Assembly (NCBI GenBank): GCA_022813625.1
Contig: JAKLMB010000031.1
Location: 248,001-312,000 of the forward strand
From: Aaosphaeria pasadenensis
Lineage: Eukaryota > Ascomycota > Dothideomycetes > Pleosporales
Direction of reading: 5' to 3'
DNA length: 64,000 nt
The notes below the pieces were generated by a model that saw only the letters and a program-made list of their open reading frames with translations, had not been told where the DNA came from and made no database searches. Below, piece by piece: positions 1 through 11,145 of the stretch (its first letter is position 1; the number at the start of each line of letters is the position of its first letter). Position numbers and translations under genes: made by a program.

Positions 1-90
1 GATCGTGTTTTTGATAAGCAATTCCATCGAGAGCTTCTTCTTCCTCTGAAGGAAATGGCTCGGATTCATCACCAGCTGTTTGCGGGAAGA
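1..90 (-). CDS. possible exon of a gene running off the left edge
   Basis: On the minus strand this stretch is open in more than one frame. One frame gives an acidic, Ser/Glu-rich peptide ending GIAYQKHD at the window edge, and a TTCAAG acceptor lies near position 95. A short candidate first exon starts at an ATG at 480 (MRNVPTPRKTRVK) and is followed by GT donors near 441-447. The reading frames of these two pieces do not join cleanly by the splice sites I can see, so this is only a hint of a truncated gene. No family is recognisable. Confidence 0.2.
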
Positions 91-892
91 GTGCTTGAAT
101 ATACCAATACCATCATTAAAATAACCAGTTCACTAATTGCTTCACTATATTACATCACAATATGTCTTCACTTTTCTCTTGATGTTTGTGCAACAAATGA
201 CTCTGAGAATAACAGATACATATATAGTGTCGTGCTATGTAGCTACTTGCGATCACGTCCATTGCAGCAAATCGAATACCATAATATCAATAGCTCACAC
301 ATCTAGTATATACATACATTTGTTTCAAGAAAAGCGATCACGGCAGCATAGTTTTCAACATCACTGCAACATCATCTATGAAATGCATAGTTGATTGGCA
401 TAGGTAAAGGAAATGTTAGGCAGAAGAAAAGCTTTACCAACCTTTACTCTCGTTTTTCGTGGAGTCGGCACGTTTCGCATCGGATTGGAGGGGGGGTAGA
501 GGTGATCGGGGGGGACACATTGGTGTTCGTGGATGGGGAATCTAGGGTTGGTACGGTATATCGATTCGTTCGTATAAAATACAGGATGAAATTTCGCAAG
601 ACCGTTGCGTGTGACCGACCGATGAAAAAGGTGATACTCGACCGGACCGTAAAGGGACTCGCCGCAATCGTTTTTTCGCCAAGAACAAGGTTCCGTATCG
701 AGATCGGGCAGCCTAATGAATCAATGAGAAGTCGAGTCCTGCAGTGCTTGAACCACCACCAAAAAGAACAAATTGAAGAGATTGAAACTCCTTGTCGTTG
801 AAAAGCCCCCACGTCTCCTTACTCTGCCATTCCGACTATGTCGCGAATACTACAGCCCTTGGACTGGTATTAGCGCCGGTATTGGATGGCTT
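91..892. other. intergenic, no supported gene
   Basis: Short open frames on both strands have no recognisable domain or coding composition. The region probably contains the 3' UTR of the SR-protein gene that ends at 893. Confidence 0.5.
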
Positions 893-1936
893 TTACTCAG
901 CGGTATCGAGATCGTCATGAGGACCAGGAGCGGGAGACTCGGCCTTTTCGACTGGGACGTCACGCTCGGGGGCAGAGGAGGGCTGTTCGCCCTTGCGATC
1001 CTCACCAGCTGCACCGTTCTCACGGTCACGCTCCCGATCGCGGTCGCGCTCACGCTCGCGGTCACGGTCACGCTCCTCCTCGCGGTCGCGGTCCTTCATG
1101 TCGCGGTCACGGTCATCGGGGCTTCGGGAACGATCACGGTCGCGGCGATCGTAGTCGCGCTCGCGACGATCGTCCTTGCGGGGAGAGTAATCACCACCAC
1201 GGCGACGAGGGGAGGTGCTCCTGCGGCTACCACGGTCGCCACGGTCGCCACGGTCGCCACGAGGAGAACGGTCGCGGCGAGGACCGTTACGATCACCAGT
1301 GCGATCGCCGTTGCGGTCACGGCCAGAATCGAAACGCCAGGATGCAGATGGAGGCGTGCGCGCCCACTAGATTACTGTTAATGGAAAGCCTTGTCTACAC
1401 CAAGGCTGAATAGACGTACTTCGATCTTCAAGAGATCATCACGACCAATGCGCTTGTTGTGCATCTCGTGGTAAGCATCATCCGCGTCACGGCGGCTTTC
1501 ATACTCCACAAAGGCAAAGCTGCTATTATCAGTTGATAGCCGTTGGCTTTAAAAAGAGTCAAGTCACTTACAGTCTGCTAGAAGCCGAGCGAGGAGCTGG
1601 AATGTCGCAACGGACGAGTCTGCCGTACCTTGGGTGTGTTAGACGGGATGAATGCGATGAGAACCTGTTGGTAGGTTGAAGAAGAGGGCAAGATGATGGC
1701 GCCGGCTTGCGCGGAGATGTTGCGACATGGAGAGAGCTGGCTGGCTGGCGGCCAGGGTCGTCGGGGTAATGAGGGGAGAGAGTAGGATCGTAACAAGAAC
1801 AAGAACGACAATGCTCGGGGATGGCAGGTTGGCAGATGCGTTAAAATACATACCGTTCGAACTCGTAGGCAAGGTCACGAGCACGCGTGCCATGGCCGAA
1901 GCCAGTCACGTACAAGGTCGTGCCACCGCGAGACAT
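893..1936 (-). CDS. srp1: SR-family pre-mRNA splicing factor, Srp1-like
   Basis: Nuclear splicing factor with one N-terminal RRM and an Arg/Asp/Ser-rich tail. Exons by hand: 1936-1854, 1628-1572, 1519-1420 and 1366-893, giving 237 aa with all phases consistent. The RRM (about residues 6-80) shows TTLYVTGFG as RNP2 and LFAFVEYE as RNP1, with RARDLAYEFE between them. This is the pattern of fission yeast Srp1 (family knowledge) rather than of two-RRM Srp2. The C-terminal half is dominated by RD/RS/RE dipeptides, ending in an acidic DTAE. The first intron is 225 nt, against 52 and 53 nt for the others, and it interrupts the RRM. SR genes often regulate their own splicing through such introns, but that is inference here. 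Divergent from nab2 across about 1.4 kb. Confidence 0.92.
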
Positions 1937-3301
1937 GATGACCGAGAAGAGCTCTTCCAATAAGGAGATGCGAGTATGGAGAGAGTTGTGTCGGCGATCG
2001 CGATGTTGTTGGTTCTGACGAGAAAGAGGATGGCGAGGTGGGCGAGGTAGAGAAGAGAGGTTGGTGTAGAGGGAGAGAGAGCGAGAAGTGAGGGAGAAGG
2101 TGAGGTTGAAGAGCGGACGGCAGCGAGCCAGGAAAGAAACTAGCCTGCAACAAGAAAGAGCGCACGGGCCTTTGGTATGACGTTGACTAATACCGAAACA
2201 GCAACAGCAATACAACCAATAAATAACAACGGAAAGGAGAAATAACACAACATGCAATATACAAATGTGCAATGTTACTGCACTTGACGACTTCATGAGT
2301 CTGGGAAATGCTAGGATGGACATGCGCATCGACTTGTTGAGCTATGTGGTTAGTAGATATACCTGAAATAGGAATAACTATAGCTAGGTACCTAGGTACT
2401 TAGGTTTTACTTGGGTAAGCATTCTGTCAAGTATGTTACCAGCATTCGCACAGAAATGAAACTTTTATTCCCGTGTACTGTGAATGGTGATTCATGCAGA
2501 CTATGAGTAAGGAGATCTCGATAACTAAGTACGTAGTTATGATTCGCATGTGTTTTTGGCGCCATCATTCCTGTACAATCCCTGTCTCTGCAGTATGTAC
2601 GGAGATGTACGCATATGTTGTGTAGTCGCGACCTCGGGAACCGTCCCACGCGCATCTGATTAAAATCTAATAATCTTAGACATATGTCTGAGATCATGAA
2701 TATGCTCTTGCCTTGAACGAAAAATTAAATTCCCCCAAAGAGGTATTCAAAAAGGCTTTGCAGAACGCCTACCTAGGTAGGTAACTTCATCTCTCTTCAA
2801 TAGAAGGTCGACAGTTAATCCAGTAACTTCTAGCCAATTACATCAGCTACTTTCAACCTCTGCTATGTCGCTGTATGAGTATCTACTAGGCATTCTGCAT
2901 TACTGTACAATAATTATTAATACTATGCTTTGCACTTTGATGTTCCTATATCACGTGATGATCTAGCATCTCGGGGATACCTTCCTCCGACGCTGTGTCC
3001 GTGCGTTCGAACCTTCAGTGCATGTCTTGCATAGTGTTCGAATCAAAGTCCACATTCACAATCCACCTCAAACGCAACACAAGGTCCATTGAATTCATCC
3101 TAACAACTCGAACACCCTGCGCATTCTGCAGGCGACATATTGATAGGAACCTTTCATTCCGTAGAAATCCTTTGTTGGGCCTGAACACCAAGTGCACGAA
3201 AGAAACGCGACTAGGCGATTCAACGCCACCTCTACTCCCTCCCTTGATCATCACCACCTCGCTCTCTTCGATCTGTCCCGCACCTCGCCAATACCTTCAA
3301 T
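1937..3301. promoter_or_regulatory. divergent intergenic region between srp1 and nab2
   Basis: Presumably holds the leaders and promoters of both genes. It contains TAGGTA/CCTAGG-type motif clusters (about 2388-2405 and 2770-2783), AT-rich tracts and a TCACGTGA site near 2952. No coding signal was seen. Confidence 0.5.
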
Positions 3302-4942
3302 ATGGCAGTCGACTTCTCCTCTGGAACGCCGTTCGCGTCCGCGCTTCAAAGCGTAGTGCAACCCAAGCTTGCCGAGTATGGGTGGACAACTGGCGACGCG
3401 GAAGATTCAACAATCTTCGAATACATACTTCTCATGCTCGGTAATAATAAAAATGAGTCGCAAATCGCTTCTGAGCTCTCCAACGACCTCCTCGATCTGG
3501 GACCCGAGAATCCCGAAACACAACAGTTTGCGCATTGGTTATTCGAACAGATCGATTTTGTCCGCAGACAACTAGACCCAGCGGCAGCCAGTGCAGATGC
3601 TTCCCATGCAAATGTCGACCAAATGGAACATGATGCTTCGGGGAGCAACGACGCCGATATGGATGGTTCAGGCGACGCTGGTCAAGGTAGCATGTACGTA
3701 TCCTCGCATTCCAATTTCACCTCGCGTGCCAGCAAACTAATCGTCGACCACAGTCCTACTGGGCCAAAAGCAATGCGCAACGGAAGTTCGGGCGCGAAGA
3801 CATCTGGAAGTGGTCGTATGTTGAACCAAATGAACAAGCAGATGAATAGGCATGATGACTCTGCGCTTCATCGCGTTCGGGGAGCAGGAGGCGCTGGTCG
3901 AATCAACTCGCATTCCCATAACGCTCCGAAAGGTCCTCGCGGTCAGAACATTGGGCGTGGTCTTAACGCGATGGCTAATGGCCGTGGCGTGGGCAACGTC
4001 GGTGTCAATATGGGCGCCGGAGGCATGAATGGAGGCATGGGCATGAACAACATGGGCGGAATGCCTGGGATGCCTGGGATGCCACCAATGGGTCAAAATG
4101 GCGGCATGCCGGGCATGCTGAATGCTCAGCAGCAGATGGCGCTCATGCAAATGTACGAGCAGCAAGCCCAGATGATGCAGCAAATATTCTCTGGACAAAC
4201 ACCCTCTGGTCCTTTTGTGAACCCGAATTTCCAGCAGAATGGCCGAGGCAAAGGGCGACCATTCAGCGATAGAGTGGACAAGTCAAGGCAAGGTGGCAAG
4301 CAATCGAAATTCTCCAAGAAGGAGTCGCAAGATGAGGCCATGACCGACAGTGCCCCAGGCGCAGAGAATGGCGACTCAGCCATGGATACCGAGCATCAAG
4401 ATCCTTCCTCCACAATGTGCAAGTTCAACCTGCGGTGTGGCAAACCCGATTGTCCGTTTGTCCATCAATCTCCAGCTGCACCTGAAGGCACCCCAGTTGA
4501 TATGTCAAACGAGTGCACCTACGGCGCTGCATGCAAAAACAAGAAGTGCGTTGGCAAGCATCCATCCCCAGCACAACGACAGCAGTTCCAGTCTGAGCAG
4601 GAGTGCGCATTCTTCCCAAATTGCCGCGACCCTCTCAACTGTCCTTACAAACACCCGAGCATGCCCGCATGCCGCAACGGTGCAGATTGCACAACTCCGG
4701 GCTGCAAATTCTGGCATAACACGGTCATGTGCAAGTATACCCCCTGCACGAACTTCCGCTGCCCATATAAACACGCCGAAGGCCAGAAGAAGACTTTCAA
4801 AGATAAAGTCTGGGTGGCTCCTAAGGCTGGCGAGGAGGATGGGAACAACCATGTCAGTGAGCGAAAATTTGTCGACGAGAACGAAGAGGAGGAACTTATT
4901 ATTCCTGGGAAGAGCACAGAAGATGTTCAAATTGCAACATAG
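3302..4942 (+). CDS. nab2: nuclear poly(A) RNA-binding protein Nab2 (CCCH zinc fingers)
   Basis: Binds poly(A) tails in the nucleus and couples 3'-end formation, length control and mRNA export (family role). The N-terminal about 100 residues form the PWI-like helical domain of Nab2 (EYGWTTGDAEDSTIFEYILLML region). A basic Gly/Asn/Met-rich middle follows, with GMPGMPGMPPM-type repeats and a QQQM/Gln segment. The C-terminal part has five CCCH fingers at about residues 373, 404, 434, 456 and 476 (for example CKFNLRCGKPDCPFVH and CKYTPCTNFRCPYKH). Yeast Nab2 has seven fingers; metazoan ZC3H14 has five. A 60-nt candidate intron (3694-3753, GTACGT...CACAG, with CTAATC inside) is in frame without a stop. 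The protein is therefore 546 aa unspliced or 526 aa spliced; the spliced junction (GSIPTGPK) looks the more natural. Confidence 0.93.
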   Translation: MAVDFSSGTPFASALQSVVQPKLAEYGWTTGDAEDSTIFEYILLMLGNNKNESQIASELSNDLLDLGPENPETQQFAHWLFEQIDFVRRQLDPAAASADASHANVDQMEHDASGSNDADMDGSGDAGQGSMYVSSHSNFTSRASKLIVDHSPTGPKAMRNGSSGAKTSGSGRMLNQMNKQMNRHDDSALHRVRGAGGAGRINSHSHNAPKGPRGQNIGRGLNAMANGRGVGNVGVNMGAGGMNGGMGMNNMGGMPGMPGMPPMGQNGGMPGMLNAQQQMALMQMYEQQAQMMQQIFSGQTPSGPFVNPNFQQNGRGKGRPFSDRVDKSRQGGKQSKFSKKESQDEAMTDSAPGAENGDSAMDTEHQDPSSTMCKFNLRCGKPDCPFVHQSPAAPEGTPVDMSNECTYGAACKNKKCVGKHPSPAQRQQFQSEQECAFFPNCRDPLNCPYKHPSMPACRNGADCTTPGCKFWHNTVMCKYTPCTNFRCPYKHAEGQKKTFKDKVWVAPKAGEEDGNNHVSERKFVDENEEEELIIPGKSTEDVQIAT

Positions 4943-5434
4943 CACGAATGAAGCAAAGTATGGAATTGCCATTGGTCAGAGTGGAATTGGGCCTTTATAG
5001 ATGAATGTATTATATCTCTTGGACATGGTATAAAGGCATGCGGCGTTGGTGGTGTTTCGAGGTCGAGTTGGTTTATGGCAACCGTTCGACCTGTCCTCTG
5101 ATGGTGTATCAATGACGCGAAGAATAGCTTCTCGTGGTAAAATGGAACTCATGATATCTTTCGCCGCGGCTCTATGCCGCATTCTCCTTAGATTTTCTCT
5201 CCTAATATCTTTCATCGTGAATTGGATCGTGATTTATCTAACATCATTGATTGCCGTACTCGATCGTTACCCTTACTATAGTTATCGAGTTACATTAACA
5301 ATTAGGACATCGCGGGCCGAGCTCGGACATTTTCCGCTACCTTCACGTCACCACAAAAAAGCTCCCACTGCTTTCCCTTCGCACGCATGTAGCTATCCGC
5401 CAACACGCTCCACGAACGCATTCCACACGCGGCA
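4943..5434. other. intergenic between nab2 and hem14
   Basis: Holds the nab2 3' UTR and the hem14 leader. Several short frames are open but none has coding character. Confidence 0.5.
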
Positions 5435-7252
5435 ATGCGGCTCAAGAGACATGTCGCGCTCTTTCAGTCGAACCTGAAGAGACACGTCTCAGCCCGCCCG
5501 CTCCTCTCCACGCAATGTCAACACCGGCACCACCGCCGTCAATATACGCAAGTTGCCGCGGACCAGCCTGAGCACATCGCGGTGCTCGGTGCTGGTATTT
5601 CCGGGCTCGCGAGCGCACACTTCATTGCGAAGGAGTTTCCTAAGAGTAAAATTACGGTCATTGAACGGAGTGATGAGACGGGTGGTTGGATAAAGTCGAG
5701 GAAGGTGGAGGTCGAAGGTGGGGATGTCGTGCTCGAGTATGGGCCGAGGACATTGAGGCCTGGGGCAGCAGCTCTGCCAACGGTTCAATTGGTTAGTCCG
5801 AGTTGGTATTTGAATGTTTATTGCGTGTACTAATAAAATTAGGTCGAGGATCTTGGTCTTGAAGATGAAATACTTTGTACAAGCAAGAAGTCATCCAGTG
5901 CAAAGAACCGTTATATCTACTACCCGAACCGCCTGAATTGCCTCCCATCTGGTGCAGAGGACATTGATATTCTCTCACTTCTCAAGCTATGGAACTCTGG
6001 TATCTTGGATGGGGCATGGAATATAGCTTTCGAGAGCTGGGCTAAGCCTCGACCCCGGAATCTGAGGGACGAGTCAGTGGGCGACTTCCTCTCTCGCAGG
6101 GTCGACAAGCGCATAGCAAACAACATCGTATCTGCCGTGTTCCACGGAATCTACGCCGGCGACATCTACCAATTGAGTGCGCGGACACTTCTGCAATTGC
6201 CGTGGAAACTGGAGGGTATGCATGGCTCCGTCGGTCGCGGACTGTTCAGGGTGAATGGAGAGAGCGATTCTGGGCAAATGGTCATTCCTTGGTCTGCACA
6301 CGCGTGGGATCAGTACCGAGCTATGAAAGACGAGCTCGACCTCCCCGAAGACCTCTTGCGTGAACTTAGTAGACAAAGCACTTTTACTTTCAAAGAGGGC
6401 CTGCAGCAGCTTCCGCGAGCGATCGAGCAGAGTTTACGACAGAATGAGCAGGTAGATTTTGCAATGGGCACAAATGTGAAGGGGGTTGAAAAGGTCGAAG
6501 GGGCCCAGAAGATTCGAATTACTACTGAGGTATGTACTTTTCCTCCACCCGTTCTCTTTCCGTACTGACCATTTCCATAGGGCTCGCCTGAAAGTAAGGA
6601 GTATGACTTTGTCGTTTCCACGCTTCGCGACAAAAATGTCACTCCTTTCGTCAATGTCATGGTAGTCAACCTGTGGTTCAAAAACCCCAAACTTGTGCCA
6701 GTCAAAGGGTTTGGCTATCTGATCCCCCGCAGTGTTCCATTCAAACAGAACCCTGAACGTGCCCTCGGGGTCATCTTTGATCACGATGCTATCACGGGCC
6801 AAGACTCTCTTCCTGGTACCAAACTAACTGTGATGCTCGGCGGCCACTGGTGGGACGACTGGGTGGGTTTCCCTGACAACGACGAAGGAGCCGAGCTTGC
6901 AAAGTCCGTCTTGAAGAGGCACCTGGGCATCACCGAAGAGCCCGACGTCTGCCATGTCAATCTACACAAAGATGCTATCGCGCAGTACACAGTAGGCTAC
7001 GAAGATCGAATGAGAGATCTCGACGGAACACTACGGACTCGGTATGGAGGAAGACTGAGGGTCGTCTCCAGCCAATTCAACGGAGTAGGTGTGAATGACT
7101 GCATCAAGGGAGCATGGGAGCTTGCTCGAGGCATGAGAGGGAGCGGATGGAAGGGACGACAGACAGGACTGGAGGCATACACAGATGAGAGGCCTGATGT
7201 CATACAACCAGTGAGCCAGATGTTAAAGATTAGAGCCCCTACGCACGTCTAG
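5435..7252 (+). CDS. hem14: protoporphyrinogen oxidase (mitochondrial)
   Basis: Oxidises protoporphyrinogen IX to protoporphyrin IX, the penultimate step of haem synthesis, at the inner mitochondrial membrane (family knowledge). Exons 5435-5791, 5843-6529 and 6581-7252 give 571 aa; introns are 51 nt each. The N-terminus is Arg-rich without acidic residues up to about residue 40, as in a mitochondrial presequence. It is followed by the FAD-binding GxGxxG motif (IAVLGAGISGLASA) and the ERSDETGGW segment. The C-terminal FAD contact GVGVNDCIKG is present. Between STLRDKNVTPF and VMVVNLWF the protein seems about 20 residues shorter than I remember for fungal homologues; no intron signal explains this. 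Confidence 0.93.
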
Positions 7253-8258
7253 AGAGGTGCGAGCAAAAAGCACTTCATTTGTACATATGAAACGGTCCCT
7301 GGAAAAGTCACAACATAGAGAAACTGTACGAGTAACAATAGAGCCGTGTACGTACGTTCAGAACACGTACATACACATAAGCACTTCATCATTATCTCTG
7401 CCAATCCATCGCTAACGGTGCCTAAAAACAGTCTCGGTAGCTTGAGGAAGCACAACACCCAGCTGATGCGTCACATTACGCTACGCCTTACTTTTGATGT
7501 CATAGATATTTGCTCTAGCTCAGGACCTTTGCGTAATGAGCGACCGGCAATGACAGAGCGCACACATTGGTGCGACCCACACCGTCAAGTTGTACGGCGC
7601 GATCTGGAGTCTTACAAGGACTAAATGGTGTCACTGGACCTTCTTCGCAGTCTGTCGTTGGCGCAGAGTTCCGGCTGACCCTCTTATTAAAGTCTCGACC
7701 ACTTTCCCCGCATCTACATCATCATCCCCCATCGATCACCAGCCCGCGCAGGTACCATTTCTTAAATCCTTATAATCCTCCACGATTTACGATCTATTCT
7801 TCTTCAATATTCCCATCTATTATTATTATTATCGGACGGAACTCCTTAATCGCTTAATTACTGGCATCCCGGCATCCCTGTTGATTTATCCAGCGTCCCA
7901 TTTGGAATTGCAAACGCACGTGTCTCCCTTTGTTTCAGACGAATTACTGCATTCGGAACCTCAACCAAATTCGCAAACGTCGCCGGGTGCACAACCACAA
8001 CAAACGGTGGAATATCGAATACAACGAACGGATATTTGCATTTTTGAATGCAGAGGGAGGTTTTAAGGATAATTATTTACGATATTATTCCGAGTCCGAG
8101 ACATATTGATTATTATCCCATCTCACCGCCGTTCGATTGATTGATTGAAGCTACTCGCTCATACCTACCCCGAATCGACTACGTTCGCCCAGCATTGGAA
8201 GGGTTGACACGGACACTTGGATCGAAAAGGAAGGCTGCACGGAACCACACAGAACACG
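7253..8258. other. intergenic, no supported gene
   Basis: About 1 kb with pyrimidine-rich stretches (7690-7850), as expected of the leader of the CFEM gene, plus hem14 3' sequence. No coding signal recognised. Confidence 0.5.
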
Positions 8259-8802
8259 ATGAGAACATCAAGATACCTAACTGCCATGGCGATGGCAGCT
8301 CTCCCATCACTAACCTGGGGTTTCGAATTACCAAGCTGCGGCGCCGTACGTCTCTCCCTTACTCTCTTCCGCTCTCTTCCGCCGTGCAACCATGAACGAG
8401 AAAAACTTGAATAAAATCTTTGTAACAATCACTCACCACCCACAGGCAAACTGTCTAGAGGAAGGCAAATATCTGGGCTGCGACCCTGCAGACCTCGGGT
8501 GCCTGTGTGTAAAGGACCAAGAGCAGGTCAACGAGTTCGTGTCGTCGATATCGCCGTGTTTGTATGCGCCCGAGCGGGTGTATTACTGCACTGACGGCGC
8601 GTTTGTTCGTAAGTTGCACCACCCCCCACAATTGACTCTGGATGTTCGATTGCATGTGGAGCTGTTGTTGTGCAAAAGATTGTAAAACGCTCGATATGGT
8701 GTGATTGGGGAGTAGATAGCTATGTGCTAACGGGTAGATGCAGAATACGAGGCGCTACTGATACAGGTGTGTGCAGAGTTTGGGAAGACGGTGGATTTCT
8801 GA
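8259..8802 (+). CDS. small secreted CFEM-domain protein
   Basis: Three exons (8259-8345, 8446-8608, 8744-8802) give 102 aa. The protein starts with a signal peptide (MRTSRYLTAMAMAALPSL region, cleavage near TWG). The mature about 80 residues hold exactly eight cysteines in CFEM order: SCGA-ANC, YLGC, LGCLC, SPC, YYC and a final VC. CFEM proteins are fungal extracellular or wall proteins; some bind haem iron and some act as effectors (family knowledge). No C-terminal hydrophobic tail is present, so a GPI anchor is unlikely and secretion to the medium is inferred. Introns have good donors (GTACGT, GTAAGT); the second has a GCTAAC branch point. The ATG at 8259 is chosen because it opens directly into the signal peptide. 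Confidence 0.85.
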
Positions 8803-9867
8803 GTGTGACGTGTAAGACGGTATCGTGAGAAGTCATTCTATCGGCATGGGGCATTGCAAATTCTTGCATTGTACCAGGAGATAATGATGGGATGGGAGGG
8901 ATCTGGTGTTGGTCTATAATTATGCTCGAATGATTTTAATGCTCGAATGATGATAAGATAATAATCCATACCCATACATACCATACATAGTTACATGTAC
9001 ACAGTACATACGACATTAAGCTACTCCGTAATGTGCAGGTCCCACACCAGCTTTTCCCTCTATGTGCACAGTACAGAGTAGTATCGTGGGTTTCGACCAC
9101 GAGACCCTCAGGGTTCGCCCGAAGACACCTACCTAAGTGCTTGTAAGGTATGGTATTGCAACTAAATTAGTTCCAAAAGTTAGCATCCGTACCCACACAA
9201 CCCACTTGAATAATGTCCTCGCCCCAGGCCCAGATCCATACCGACGGTAAAATTTGCTTTTCCGAATTGCCCATTATTGCCTCTCCCCTTTAGCACTTTG
9301 TATCTAGATGGCATGGCATAATCCATTTTCCGCCGAGTTTGTCCCTTTGCGGTGGGAACAAAGCCGGGGCGGGCGTGGGTTGTGGGTCGTGGGACCCTCT
9401 CTCTCTAGACTCTCGTGGTGTGGATAACTTAAACTAGGTAGGTCGATAGCATGCGGTGCGGTCTCCCCAATTGCATTTATTTTAGTTCAATTATCGCGGA
9501 AACCCTTTTTTCTTTTCTTTCTTCTCTCACACATTCTTTTTGTTCTCGTTCCGATCGTTTGCTTCCAAAACGTTCTGCCAATTCCGTATCAATGCAGTTT
9601 GAACCTGTTCTGACGTCGAGGGGGGTTGAACCACCCCTTTCCGGCTATGCATATGCTCAAGCATGGTAAGGACTAAACCAGATTCCTTTTCAATGCCCTC
9701 AGATCTTCCATGGCCGCATTGGGAAGAGAGCTCTGGAGAGCTCAATGGCATTCCGGAGTATGTAACAGAGCAAAGCTAACACACTCCGAAGGGCCTCAGC
9801 ATACTACGCCCAAGAAATCACCAACAGCATTCGCCGTTTTTCCAATGCAGACCGCAACAATCCCTAT
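8803..9867. other. intergenic, no supported gene
   Basis: AT-rich with ACCTAC/TAGGTA motif copies (near 9129 and 9434) and short simple tracts (CTCTCTCT near 9400, TTTTCTTTTC near 9510). No coding region recognised. Confidence 0.5.
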
Positions 9868-11145
9868 ATGAACAACCTCAGTAATGGCACCTCGCAACGA
9901 CCCTTCCGAATCCTCGACCTCCCCCCGGAGCTCCTCCACTCCGTATACGAACACCTCCCCATCCAGACCCTCCTCAATGTCCGCCTCACGAATCGCCATC
10001 TCTACGAGAACTCCTTCCACACCTTCGGCACCCGCGTCCTGAACGAAGTGGTCGCCATGCTGCACCCGGAGAGCATAAACATCCTCTACGAGATATCCCA
10101 GAACGAGAGGCTCTCCAAATACGTCCGGAAGGTCACCATAAGCGGGGAGCGCGTGGCACACATTTTCCACGCACGCCACGCACTGCTACAGAAGAGCCAC
10201 GAGCAGGGACTCAAGAGCGGATGGTACCGCCAGATCCTCGCTCTAACGTTCCGGTCGTTCAAGAACCTCGACGTCGTGGCACTGGACCACTCCTCGTTCC
10301 ACCTGGACGAGAGCTACTCGCGACGAGCGTGCCGCTGCGGTGCTCGAGCAATGCTGCAGTACGAATCAGACAATTCGTACGGCATGTTCGGCGCAGAGGA
10401 CGGGCGGCATTTCCTGGACGCACTCGACAACCGCGACAGTCCACTGTACGAAGTAGCATTCGGAGCGTTGGAGATGTCCGGGGTGCTGCGCGGGCGCGCC
10501 AAAGTGCAGCTCCAGATCGAAGAAGACGCCGTGTTCGACCTGGCGTCCAAAGCGTGGAGGGAGGAACTGGCAGGCGGCGTCGCCAACCTGGAGCTCTTTT
10601 CCGTGGCCGGCTCCGAGTGGTTTGGCGAACTGCTCGGTGGATGTCAGAATCTTCGTGGGCTCTACCTGCAGGGGAGTAACCCCGCTAGATCCGTTTCTTT
10701 CCCGGTTTCTCGCGGGCTATCGACACCGCCCATGTGGCCGAAGCTGAAAAGCATAGAGCTGTTCGATTTGATGCTCGATTACGAATCGCTGCTCGCGCTG
10801 CTCCGCGCGCATGACGAGCAGTTGACGAGCCTCGACATCCAGAAGTGCGGACTCACCTCCGGGACGTGGCTCGAGCCTCTCGAGGCAATCCGAGATATGC
10901 CGAGGTTGGAGCGGCTGAGGCTGAACCACCTATTCCAGCATTCCGCTGTGTTCCCCGATCCGGCTGACCTTCAGGGGTCGGCGCCATACATCCCAAGGAG
11001 AGTCGAACTCGTGACACAGAATCGCATTCAGACTTTTCTAGACGCCCTTCTAGCTGCTCCTCGTGCATTTGTCGACGGGAGCAATACTATGGATCTCAAA
11101 TATGAGGTCATGGACCTCCAGCGCGCCATTGTGGAGGTCGAATAG
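9868..11145 (+). CDS. F-box protein
   Basis: Single-exon protein of 425 aa. An F-box lies at about residues 12-50 (RILDLPPELLHSVYEHLP, then VRLTNRHLYE), the module that binds Skp1 in SCF ubiquitin ligases (family knowledge). The rest is helical. It has weak leucine-rich features towards the C-terminus (LKSIELFDLMLDYESLL, LTSLDIQKCGL, LERLRLNHLF), which would be the substrate-recognition part. The substrate cannot be told. Third codon positions are strongly G/C-rich over 9900-10700, unlike the AT-rich flanks. No intron is needed. Confidence 0.82.
   Translation: MNNLSNGTSQRPFRILDLPPELLHSVYEHLPIQTLLNVRLTNRHLYENSFHTFGTRVLNEVVAMLHPESINILYEISQNERLSKYVRKVTISGERVAHIFHARHALLQKSHEQGLKSGWYRQILALTFRSFKNLDVVALDHSSFHLDESYSRRACRCGARAMLQYESDNSYGMFGAEDGRHFLDALDNRDSPLYEVAFGALEMSGVLRGRAKVQLQIEEDAVFDLASKAWREELAGGVANLELFSVAGSEWFGELLGGCQNLRGLYLQGSNPARSVSFPVSRGLSTPPMWPKLKSIELFDLMLDYESLLALLRAHDEQLTSLDIQKCGLTSGTWLEPLEAIRDMPRLERLRLNHLFQHSAVFPDPADLQGSAPYIPRRVELVTQNRIQTFLDALLAAPRAFVDGSNTMDLKYEVMDLQRAIVEVE

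Noticed and set aside
773..1413. Plus-strand frames of 202 and 175 codons rich in Val/Thr/Ala or Arg/Gly/His
   Set aside because: They are antisense to the Arg/Asp-repeat exon of the SR protein; the repeat keeps several frames open.
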